Assembly (NCBI GenBank): GCA_002778195.1
Contig: PCDI01000016.1
Coordinates: 468,332 to 532,331, forward strand
Direction: 5' to 3'
Length of the DNA stretch: 64,000 nucleotides
DNA from: Raffaelea ambrosiae
Lineage: Eukaryota > Ascomycota > Sordariomycetes > Ophiostomatales > Ophiostomataceae
A model generated the notes under the pieces. It saw only the letters and a list, made by a program, of their open reading frames with translations. It was not told where the DNA came from and ran no database searches. The position numbers were made by a program, and so were the translations under genes. Below are positions 9,975 to 19,536 of the stretch, piece by piece. Numbering within the stretch: position 1 is the first letter of the stretch; each line of letters begins with the position of its first letter.

Positions 9975-10579
9975 GGGGGGCTCTGAGTGACGGGTTGGAA
10001 TTTGAATCATGTGCTTTCTCTGCTTTTCTTTCTTCAGTAATTGTGAAAATACATGGGGGGGGGGGCGGGTTCAATCACGCCGGTCTTTCTTATTTCGTGA
10101 ATCCAGTCAACTACATGGAGAAACTGCCCCTATGGACTGTCTGTCTTTGGGAGGGGGGGTTCGTTTTTTGTTTTTTTTAGACGAGATGCCATGTGCAGTT
10201 TGGCCAAAGCAAACCTGCTCCTGCTCTACGGGGCCCATTCGGGCAATTTCTTTTTGTAAGTCGGGCGGATAGTTCGAAATATACCACCCAACTACCCTCT
10301 CAATCTGTCCGAGCCACTCACTTCCACGCCCCTGGTCAGAGTATCTAAGCAAGAATAGCCCGGGCGCGTGGGCGCATGCATATATGCCGAGAAAATCAAA
10401 AAGAGGGCAGGCACCAAACAAAAAGAGAAAATAGGAAGAAAATCTCAAACAAAAGACAAAACTACAAAATACAAAATACAGAAACAAATACGATCTGAAG
10501 CGTCCTTCTTTCTACAAAACGAATACCGGGATCGAGAACGGTTCACGTACAAACAATACAAAAGGAGCGGACAACAACA
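9975..10579. other. Intergenic spacer upstream of third SDR
   Basis: No gene seen. The final 120 bp before the next ATG are A-rich (ACAAAATACAAAATAC, CAAACAATAC), consistent with a fungal 5' leader. Short poly-G and poly-T runs occur at about 10050-10060 and 10150-10180. Confidence 0.55.
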
Positions 10580-11584
10580 ATGTCCTTCTTCCAGTCCCTC
10601 CCCCGTCTCACAAAGACCTACCACACCGCCTCGTACGACCGCATCGCCAACCACCATGCCTTTGACGCCCACGGCAAGACCGTCCTCGTCACCGGTGGCG
10701 CGGCCGGCGTCGGCTACAGCATCGTCTGCGCCTTTGCCCGCGCCGGCGTCGCCCGCATCGTGATCGTCTCCCGCGCAGCGCCCGACCAGCAGCGCGCGCG
10801 CGAGGCGCTGGCGGCCGCGTACCCGCACGTGGACGTGCACACCCATGTCTGCTCCGTGGGCGACGTCCCGGGCATGCAGAGGATTCTGTCCGGGCAAGCC
10901 GTGGACGTCCTTGTGCTCAACGCCGCCGCCGCCCACCGGCGCGGCCTGGCCACCGACATCCGCGTCGACGAGGTGCAAGAGGCGTTTGACACCAATGTGG
11001 TGGCGACGTTTGCGCTGACGCAGATGTATCTCCACAGCCATGCGCCCCGGCACAAGACCGTCCTCAACGTCTCGTCGGTGGCGCTGCAGCTGGCCGGCTA
11101 CCGGGTAGGCTACGGGTCCAGCAAGGCCGCGGCCGTCCAGGTGCTGCAGCATTTTGCCGAGGAGGCGGAGATGAAGCAGAAGCAAAGAGCGAAGGAAAGG
11201 GACAAGGAGACGAGCGGAGCAGCGGGACGGAATCGAAACAGAGACATGGACACAGACGAGACAAACGGACCAAACACGGACCCAACAAACAAAACAGACG
11301 ACATACAAGACCATCCCAGCGTCAAGATTGTGTCGTTCCACCCCGGCACCATCTGGACGCCTGGCACGGAAAAAACACTGGGCTCGATCTTCCGCGCAGA
11401 TGCGCCGCACTGGGAGGACATTCGCCTGCCGGCCGACTTTGCCGTCTGGCTGGCCGGTCCCGAGAGCGACTTTCTGCACGGCCGGTTTGTGTGGGCGCAA
11501 TGGGACGTGGACGAGCTGATCGCGCTGAAAGACACGCTGGCCAAGAACCCGAGAATGCTGAAAGTCGGGTTGGTCATGCAATAA
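10580..11584 (+). CDS. Short-chain dehydrogenase/reductase with a hydrophilic insertion
   Basis: A single exon of 334 aa. An N-terminal amphipathic stretch (MSFFQSLPRLTKTYHTASYD) is followed by TVLVTGGAAGVGYSI (cofactor loop, 34-48), VLNAAAA in place of NNAG (about 112-118), LNVSSVA and YGSSK (Tyr178, Lys182). Immediately after the active-site helix lies a charged, low-complexity segment of about 48 residues (about 197-245: MKQKQRAKERDKETS... through NKTDDIQD) before VKIVSFHPGTIWTPG resumes the fold. The DNA of that segment contains no GT dinucleotide, so it cannot be a missed GT-AG intron. The replaced NNAG asparagine region and the insertion suggest a divergent SDR; substrate unknown. It closes the same-strand side of the putative metabolite cluster. 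Confidence 0.88.
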   Translation: MSFFQSLPRLTKTYHTASYDRIANHHAFDAHGKTVLVTGGAAGVGYSIVCAFARAGVARIVIVSRAAPDQQRAREALAAAYPHVDVHTHVCSVGDVPGMQRILSGQAVDVLVLNAAAAHRRGLATDIRVDEVQEAFDTNVVATFALTQMYLHSHAPRHKTVLNVSSVALQLAGYRVGYGSSKAAAVQVLQHFAEEAEMKQKQRAKERDKETSGAAGRNRNRDMDTDETNGPNTDPTNKTDDIQDHPSVKIVSFHPGTIWTPGTEKTLGSIFRADAPHWEDIRLPADFAVWLAGPESDFLHGRFVWAQWDVDELIALKDTLAKNPRMLKVGLVMQ

Positions 11585-12103
11585 TAGTAAAGGTGTGAGA
11601 GCCACGAAAGTACAGTCAACACAATTAATTGGTCATACAATCATTACGATATGACTAAAGCTTTGGTTTTGTGCTTGTGAACATATGCATTTTTGTATTG
11701 CTTCATTCCTGGGGTATCATTCACCTAGATGTGTATTCTCTGAATTTTTTTTTCAATGGAATCCAAGAAAGTGCAAAAGAGACGGTCGACAATCAGACCG
11801 TTCATGCAATGCCAAAAAGATGAGGGAAAAAAATGAAAACCCAATTATCCCAACTGCCAACAATCGTGGCTAGATCACAAACACGAAATGTCCCAAAAAT
11901 GGCGAGAAACAAACTTGACCTGAACCGCAATCCCCAACCGTTTGTCCCTGCCCCGTATTAATTAATTCCTTGCTCTCTCTCTCTCTTTCCCTGCTCACAC
12001 TTAAAAGCAGATATTAAGTGACTGTGGCAAAGGAACAGACGTAGAATACATGGACCGAACCGCGCGCGATCCCTGTCCGTCTCTCGTTCCTCTAAGCTCC
12101 CAG
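11585..12103. other. Convergent spacer at right end of the metabolite cluster
   Basis: No gene seen. AT-rich 3' flanks of two convergent genes, including AATTAATTGG and ATTAATTAATTCC stretches and a CT microsatellite (CTCTCTCTCTCTC) at about 11971-11985. This is the likely right boundary of the cluster, since the next gene is a cytokinesis-type C2 protein. Confidence 0.55.
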
Positions 12104-14711
12104 TTAATGGTACCGTGCCTGGTGGCGACGGGCACGCCCAGTGCCAATGTCGATCCGGCTCATCTCTTCCATGAGAGCCATCTCACCGACATTGCCCGTC
12201 ATGCCAGCCGCAGGGCTGGCCGTGTCCCAGGGTAGGGCCCGGACACCACCGTTTGGAGTTGGCAGAGCTCCGCTCATCACCGGGCTTCTCCCACCAGCAG
12301 CATTATACACACTACCGCCGCCACTGCCATTGTAACCGCCAGAACCATAGCCAGTGCCGGGGCCGCTGTAGGAGCCGCCTCTGCTGTTGTTCGCGCGATG
12401 GCCAGGCCGGCCTGCGGCACCGTTTGGAACACCATTGGGAGGACCATTGGGAGGACCATTGGGCGTACCATTGGGGCCGCCGTAGTGGCCGCCACGGGGA
12501 CTGCCGTTGGCCATGGGCACCTTGGCTGGGATCGGGGGTGCTGCGCTGAAGCTCATGCGACCTGGGCTGGTGCTGAATGGGGAGGGTGCGTGGTTTTCGT
12601 TGGCCACGTCAAAGGTGCTCGCCCTTGTCAGAGCCCGTGGCGGTGTAAAGTTGTCTTGTTGGCGGGGATGCGGAAGCGGTGCCAGCGGGCTCGAACCCTG
12701 CGGGGACACCGATAGAGCCATGCTGCTGCCAGTATTCACCGGAAGCACGGTGGTGCTCTGGCGGTTGGCCTTCTTTTGTAGGCGGTTGCGGGAGGTTGGC
12801 GTGTACTGCACACCTGAATCATCCGCAGAGCTGAACGTGATGCCCGAGCTGGCCAAGTTGGACTGCCCGCGCCCGGCGATCCGCAATTGCCGTCTGCCAC
12901 TGGGGCCAGGTGCAGAATTCGGCGTCGACGGGTTGCTGCCTGGCTTGGGCTCGGGCTCGGGTGCCCATGTGTCCATGGGAAGATGGTCGGACGGGTCCAC
13001 CTCGCGCCCATCGTGGGTGATAATCTTGCCCTTTCTCTCATCATAGTCTGGAGGGAGTGGGTCCATCGAGGCAGCCACGGTCGGATTGAGCGTGTCGTAT
13101 GAGTCGGGACCGAATGGCACGACCGACATCTTGGGCTCTGCGCTCTCCGACGGCGGTGGTGCTGGACTCACGGATTTGCGCTTGATGGTATGGTGTGGTG
13201 GGTTGGGCGAGGAACCTCTCGGCTGCCCCGGAGTCGCAGGCGAAGAGGCACCAGACGAATACGGCACTGGCCCTTGGTCGTACCTCTGTTGTCGTCCCAT
13301 CTGCGGCGGCATCTGCTGTGGAGGGGTATCGTACACTGGGTGATCATACGACCCTTGCTGCCGATGGTTTGGCGGAGTGTATGGCTGTGGCGAGCTGTTT
13401 GGTGGACCTTCAAGAAGCTGGCGAGCGCGAGGTGGCGTCGCTGCGGGTGGGGTGGACATGTTCTGGGGTAGTGTGTAGCGACGCTGTTGCTGCTGTGGCT
13501 GCTGTTGATGCTGATGCATTGGTGGCCGCTGTGTCATATTCTGGGGTGGCTGCTGCTGCTGCTGGTGTTGCTGCTGCTGTACACCACCACGTTCCTCTTG
13601 ATGGATGCGAGATCGAAGTTCGAGTGCGAGACTGGGGTCTACACCTGGCACCAGGGAGGGAGGCACTGACGGAGGATAGTATGGCGAAGAGCCATCGGTG
13701 AGCCCACTCTCGTCTGGGTCATTGATGTATCCCGGCCCAGCATCGTCGGGGCTGTCGTAAGAAGGACCCGAGTGTGGTTGCGGCACCGGCCGACGCGTGG
13801 GTGTGGCCGGGTTGTAGCCGTCGATGGGGCCACCAGAATGGCTGCTCCTGTGGCCGGAAACGTTCAAGGGCGCTGGGCTAGGCACCTTGTCGAACTCTGG
13901 TTCGTTGTAATCATTATAGTCGTTGTAGCCGTTGTAATCATAGCCTGGCTGTGGCTGTGGTTGCGTTTGATGCAGTTGCATCTGCATTTGCTGTGGCTGC
14001 GGCTGCGGCTGTAGCTGCGGCTGCTGCTGCTGCTGAGTGGGCGGTGGTGGCAGTGGCTGCGGCATACGAGAGCCGCTCTTCCGGAATGATGCCGGCCCCA
14101 GGGGAGCCACGGCGCCGTTGGGATCTTCCATCGCCCGTTGCTGGGTGTCGTAGCCCGAGTCATAGGAAAGGTGCCGCGGTGGGGATGGCTGGTGCTGCGG
14201 TTCTGGGGCAGGCCCACCGTACACGGAGCTGCCGGCCACGCTGGCAGGTGGAGAAGCAACCACTTGTTGCCCTGGCTCGAGCGGCTTGTATGTTGGGCGG
14301 CCCGGGTACGCCGAGGATATGGAGTGGCGGTGGGCTTCGCTGCGCAACACGTCGTGGCGCATAGGCTGCGGCGGTGTGCCCTTGGGCGGAGATGCGTCGT
14401 ACGCACCCCGGAGCAAGGCTTCGTTGGCGCCGCCGCTGTTGTTCCTGCTTCTGTGGACGGGCGGCGGCGGTGGCCGGTCGTCGTCGGGTGCCATGCCATT
14501 GGGGTCGTCAAAGGGCGCTGCTGGGAAGGGCACGCTGTTGTAGCCGTCCCGGAATTCTTGCTGCTGGTTGTACTGGGAATGCTGATGCTGAAGGTGGTGG
14601 AGCTGGTGGTGTGCCATGGGCGGTGGTGGCGCGCTGTCGTAGCCAGGGTCGAAGCCGTCCTCGTCGACCGGAATGGGCGCATAAGCCTCCGGGTCGTCCT
14701 GCTGGTAGTAT

Positions 14712-14746
<35 letters not shown>

Positions 14747-15673
14747 AGGCGGAGTGGCATTGTAGCCAAGTGGCGGCAGCGGGGACTGGTTGGGGGTGTA
14801 GGCCACGGGCAGCTGGCCAGGCTGTGACCGCGGCGGCGTCTGCACGTGGTCTGGTGGGTATGGAAGAGGCAGGCCGAGCGAGGCCGAGTTCTCGGGTATG
14901 GGCGGGGGCGGCGAGACCATAGGAGCAACAGGAGGGGCTGGCTGTGGGAGTGCCGGGGTCTGGCCGGTGACAGGGTCGGACGGGAGCGGCCGTCTCTTCG
15001 GCACACCCGGCGCAGGCAGCGGCCGGGCTCCGTTGACGTCCCGGCCCTTGGTGCTGCTGCCAGACACGGAGCCAGACACGGAAGCGGCGACCGAGGCAGG
15101 TGCTGGCGGCTTCTCGGGCTTGGGCCGGCTGTCGTAGTAGGTGATTTCAATGCGGATTTCGCCGGCATACTTGCCGCGGCAGTTCAGCGTGTGCCACTCG
15201 TCGCTCTGGCCGCCGCCGGACACGACAATGTCGCGCAGGTCGACCCAGGTCTCGCCAATCAGCTCGGTCTTCTTGTCGTCGCTAAAGCAGGAGACCTTGA
15301 GTTGGTAGTAGTCGGGGGAGTCGTGGACGGCGAAGCGGAGCTCTTGGTCCCTGGCAAGGAGAGTTAGCGTGTTGCTGGCAGCCTGGTGTCGGTCTTGTAT
15401 TGTAGTGTAGTCCGGCTCAGTCTCATTCGTGTGGTCTAGCACCTACCATTTCGGGGTCTGGCCGCCGCGGATGTCGGTGGACGTCTTCTTGGCCTCCTTG
15501 CCGAGACGGGCAGCACAGTAGGGGTCCTGCTTTCCAATGGTCTTGCGGTTGGGCAAGTTCTTGGCACGGTCGACGACGAGGACAAGGGTGCCGATGTCAG
15601 GGCCCTCGATGGACGGGTCGAGGAGGCCGGACGGCACCTCGTTCAGAGGGTTTGTAGCTTTGGACTTCGACAT
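12104..15673 (-). CDS. C2-domain protein with long Pro/Gln-rich tail (Inn1/Fic1-like), 2 exons
   Basis: Exons are 15673-15447 and 15350-12104 (donor GTAGGT, acceptor CCAG, phase 2), giving 1157 aa. The first about 130 residues form a single C2 domain: GTLVLVVDRAKNLPNRKTIGKQDPYC, then TPKWDQELRFAV across the splice joint, ETWVDLRDIV and GKYAGEIRIEITYYDSRP. The remaining about 1000 residues are disordered, rich in Pro, Gln, Ser, Gly and Tyr, with polyQ tracts from CTG/CAG repeats (about 14714-14745) and many PxxP motifs (SH3 ligands). A single N-terminal C2 plus a PxxP tail is the architecture of yeast Inn1 and fission-yeast Fic1, which act at the division septum with Cyk3/Hof1-type SH3 proteins. 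Orthology is inferred from architecture; the tail is longer than in yeasts. Confidence 0.85.
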
Positions 15674-17421
15674 GTTGGCCGGGAGGGACAGTCAATCAGG
15701 CAGCTGTCATGGGGGTAGGCTGTAGCAAGGCAGGGCTGCGGGGGATGGCGTGGGGCGTGGTTGTGATCGTTGTTGCTGCTACAGAGTGGAGGCGTCGAGA
15801 TGCAAGGATTCTGGTTCGTGTAGGGTCGTGCAAGGCGTCGTTAGTTGCTGCCGAGAAAGCTGGCCTGGTCGGGGAGGAAAAGAAGATGAAAAAAAAAAAA
15901 AGTTGCACCGGCGGTCGAGATACAAAAACGAAAACGGTCAAAATGAGAGGAACGTCTGTCTGATCCGGTCTGACGATGCAAGGTCGATAGAAAAACAACA
16001 ACAAATGAACGAAACGAGCTAATGGCCAATCGGACCACAGACGAGGGGTGGAGGAAAGCGACAGGCGACGACCGGACGAGTCGGGAGAAGAACAGAGAAA
16101 GGAAAGGAAAGACAGGCGAAAAAAAGAAAGAGAGGGCGACGTCAGAAGGAGTCGATGCAGATTGAATGAGGGACGGGGAAAGAAGATGCAGGGGAGGGAA
16201 AACAAGCAGGATAAAGAGAAGGCTCAAAAGCCCGGTTTGTCTTTGTTGACATTCGTTACCACTGCCCACAGTTGGGGGGGGGGAAGGAGCCACCGGCTGT
16301 GGCCCTGCTAGTGCGAGGGAAGCTCTGCCCCATGCGGGCTGTCATTGGGTCGTTTTGTGGGGAGGTAGGTGGTGGTTGGGAAAGGGAAGGCACGATGGGG
16401 TCGCAGCAACCACTTCTCGGGGAGGGCAGGTGGGGCAGGACAGCAGTTTAGCACGCTGATTTGGGAGGCAGTAGAGGGGTGGTAGAGGGGGTTGGTAATT
16501 TTGATTACGGGGCTGTGGTGGTGGCTGGTCAGGGGAGCTGGCGCCGGCTTACACGTCTGTGCAGGCCGGACTTTTACACGTATACGCGTGTGCGCGTCTT
16601 ACGCAGCCAGTACAGGTATCTTCTTGATACCACCCTGCATGGATTTTGTACTGAAATTGTACAGCGGCTCGCCAGGGCCACCAGCCGAGCGCTGAAACAC
16701 CTTTTGCGGAAGGCGCATTGCTGCAACCCTGAAGCACTCAAACAAAACACGGCGGGCCCTCGAAGCGAACGCCAGAAGAGAGCGAAACAGACAGCCAATG
16801 AAGAGCGATGATCAGCTCATCTTTAAATCGAGCTCCCCAAACCAAACAAAGGGGCCCCAAGAGGCAAACGCCCAAAATAAACCAAACCCTGCCTGCAGAG
16901 CCAGCAAAACAGCGGCATCCGCCGTTTCAGCGCTGCAGCTCTCCACCATTCCTTCCATCCTCAGCATCATGTGGTCTTCTTGGTCCTTTTGGTCTTCTGT
17001 TTTTTTTTTTTCTTCACCGTTCTCCCGGTTTCTTCTCTCTTTCGTCATTTTCCATCCTTCCCAAGTGATCGGCATCTAGAGTGCTGCCTAGGCGACTTGC
17101 TATTAGCTAGTGTCAACTGGCCAGTTGCGCCGGCATATTTTAAGCGTATTCGCGTGTTATTTTTATACCACTTTTGTGCTGCTTTTTGTTGTTACTGTCC
17201 ATTTTTTTTCTCACTATTTATTTATTTTTCTGTTGCCTCTGTTTGGAACCCCTTTCTTTTTTTCGATGTTGGGGGGTTTTAGCGGCGTTGCCCGGTACAC
17301 ACAGTGAGACAACCCGCTATATTTCGGCAAGGGCAAGGGGAAATGAAAAACGTTCTAAAAGTGTTCGTATCAAATGGGCCCGTCTTACCCATCTGTGCAA
17401 GAGAAGACTCGCATGGCATGC

Positions 17422-17526
17422 GCAGCACGGCAGCACGGCAGCACAGCAGCACAGCAGCACAGCAGCACAGCAGCACAGCAGNGCAGCACAGCAGCACAGC
17501 AGCACAGCAGCACAGCAGCACAGCAG
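17422..17526. repeat. 8-bp microsatellite (CAGCACAG)n
   Basis: About 12-13 near-perfect copies of CAGCACAG, starting with two CAGCACGG variants. Base 17482 is an N, so the copy number may be uncertain in the assembly. Confidence 0.95.
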
Positions 17527-17810
17527 ACGCGCGTACGAGAACACTTCGTACTCTTTGTGGATATGCTTAAAGACAAGCTTTTTTTCTGTTCTTGGGTTTT
17601 TCTTGGTTCTTGGTCTTTCCTATCCTCGTCCCTTTTTTAGCTCGATTGGGTCGTCATCGACTTGCGACACGCCGAGCAGGCAGCAGAATAGTTCTCTCTC
17701 AACAACCTTGTTTGAACAATTTTCATCGCCTATATCCTGTCTTTTCTGTCCGGATTATCCGGAGGAATCTGCAAAATGCAGATGCCAGCCCGGGATTCGT
17801 AACGCTGTCC

Positions 17811-17860
17811 AGCACCTGACAGCACCTGACAGCATCTGACAGCACCTGAGAGCAACTGAC
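17811..17860. repeat. Five tandem copies of a 10-bp unit (AGCACCTGAC)
   Basis: Copies read AGCACCTGAC, AGCACCTGAC, AGCATCTGAC, AGCACCTGAG and AGCAACTGAC in direct succession. Each contains an E-box-like CANNTG core (CACCTG/CATCTG/CAACTG). Confidence 0.93.
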
Positions 17861-19536
17861 ACCGCAGATGGCATGGGTGATTTTGCCTTGATTTTGTGTT
17901 GCGTTCTGCGCTGGACAGACGTCTTGGCCTCCTCCCCCTCCTCCCCCCCTTCCTCTGCCCAGCAATAACACCCTGCAGCCGGCTCCTTCGCCCTGGACGG
18001 CTCCTCCCCTTTCTCCTTCCCCTCACCGTCCTCCTTCCAAGCTGCGCCTCAGTCGTCAGCGCATGCGTCAACGACTGGAGGAGAGAGAGAGAGAGAGCAG
18101 CACCGGACATCGTCGGCCGGGTCGTACTCGCAAAAAGCGAAGGGATTCTCCGGGACCGGAGACCGATGCCCGATGATGTAATGAAAGCCCACGCTTGTTG
18201 ATAAGACATCTCGCTGGAGAGTCGTGCCAAGCTCACCACTCGGTGGCCAAGGCCAATGTCGCGGATAGTCTGCGGAGAAGAGATGGCTTCTCTCGAGTTC
18301 ATTGCGTAACTCTCTGTGTGTCTCGCGCGGGTTGCGCAACTCTCCAGAGGGTTTGGAACTTCCCACGGGCCTTGATAGACAGAAGGCACTTGCATGTCTA
18401 TGTCCAAGTTGTGCACGGAAGATGGGAAAGGAGGCCATTCCTTCCTAGACGGCCAGGGATGAGGGGCCTGGAAGAAATATAGATAAGGCCACACGACAAC
18501 CGGTTCCGTTGTCGTTTCGTTATCTAATTGGAACAACTCGACATATCGCGTTTTCGCTGCAGTGCGCCGGTGGGCTCCCTCCCTTTTTTTCTGTGTGCCC
18601 TCGCTCTCAGCACTAGCCACGACGCCAACCAACAAGACTCACCGAAGCAGATGAGGGGATGCGGCAGCTGAAACGGGCAATGGCGTGCGTGGAAGATGGG
18701 ATGCGAGATTGCGATATCACTTTCCTTCTCCCGCAGCAAAGTGCAGATTCCTTCTTTGATCGAGGACCTAGAATTGTGTGTCGCGGAGAGTATTTCCTCT
18801 TCGTATTGGACCCTAATATCTGCATGCTATAATAGTAATAGCGCCGTCTCGTAGTTCTTCGATCCGGGAGGGCGCCTGCTTCTGTTGTGGTGTACGAGGT
18901 GTGTAGCTGGCCAATCAGAGCATAGAATTGTCTCGCCCAACAACAGTGCGCCCCGGCTCTCAGCCTTGGCCTCGTGCACGCTGATGAGCGAAACCGATGC
19001 TCGCCGTGTTCCAAAAACCTCCGGTAGCTCGATTCGTCATTTGCTCTCTTGATCCACCTGTGGTCTCACGACGCAACGAGCCCAACTGCGAACACGGGAC
19101 AAAAAGTGGTACCTTTTTTTCACCATCCTTCAAGCGTGTTCGTACCTCTGCTAGCAATTGATCGCCATCTTTGGTTTATATGCAAACGAGGCCAAAGAGA
19201 GCACACAATGACCATGTGAAATGCAGCCCTTCGTCTCGTTCTGTCTCTTTTGTCGTTTTGGGTCGTGTCTTTTTTTCTTTTTTACAAAGTAGGGCTCCCC
19301 AAGCTTGTGTGCACAGCTCTGTTGGTGGCCTGTCCGTAAAAAGGGGTCCCCACTTTTTGGCCTGTGCTAGCGTGCGGCTCGCTAGCACCCTTTCGAACTC
19401 CGCGCCTTCCGTCAGCCTCGCCAGGAGTAAAATCCGACATCCAGACGACACCACCCAGTTGACGCAGACAACGCATCGACCCCAGACAGCGCAGTCGACA
19501 CCACCCACGGTACGCCCGGACAACGCAGTCGACACC

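Larger units (their letters stand above)
15674..19536. other. 3.9 kb gene-poor spacer
   Basis: No convincing gene on either strand. A GC-biased ORF on the minus strand (17730-18635) has no recognisable fold and overlaps simple repeats. The interval holds an 8-bp microsatellite with one ambiguous base (17422-17526), a 10-bp tandem repeat (17811-17860), a (GA)n run at about 18079-18098 and many short homopolymers. It must contain the promoters of the flanking divergent genes. Confidence 0.6.

Noticed and set aside
1..11584. Interpreting the cluster as the melanin locus
   Set aside because: The dehydratase lacks three canonical active-site residues, no PKS1 or melanin transcription factor is present, and the accompanying FAD monooxygenase and efflux pump do not belong to the core melanin set.
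13864..15168. 434-codon ORF in an alternative minus-strand frame of the C2-protein gene
   Set aside because: A shadow of the Pro/Gln-rich coding tail; the C2 domain frame and its splice joint define the real frame.
17422..17526. CRISPR-like array
   Set aside because: The repeats are contiguous 8-mers with no spacers, and the DNA is eukaryotic.
17730..18635. 301-codon minus-strand ORF
   Set aside because: Overlaps the decamer repeat and biased simple sequence, has no recognisable domain or consistent splice context, and its composition (Arg/Gly/Ser) follows local GC skew.
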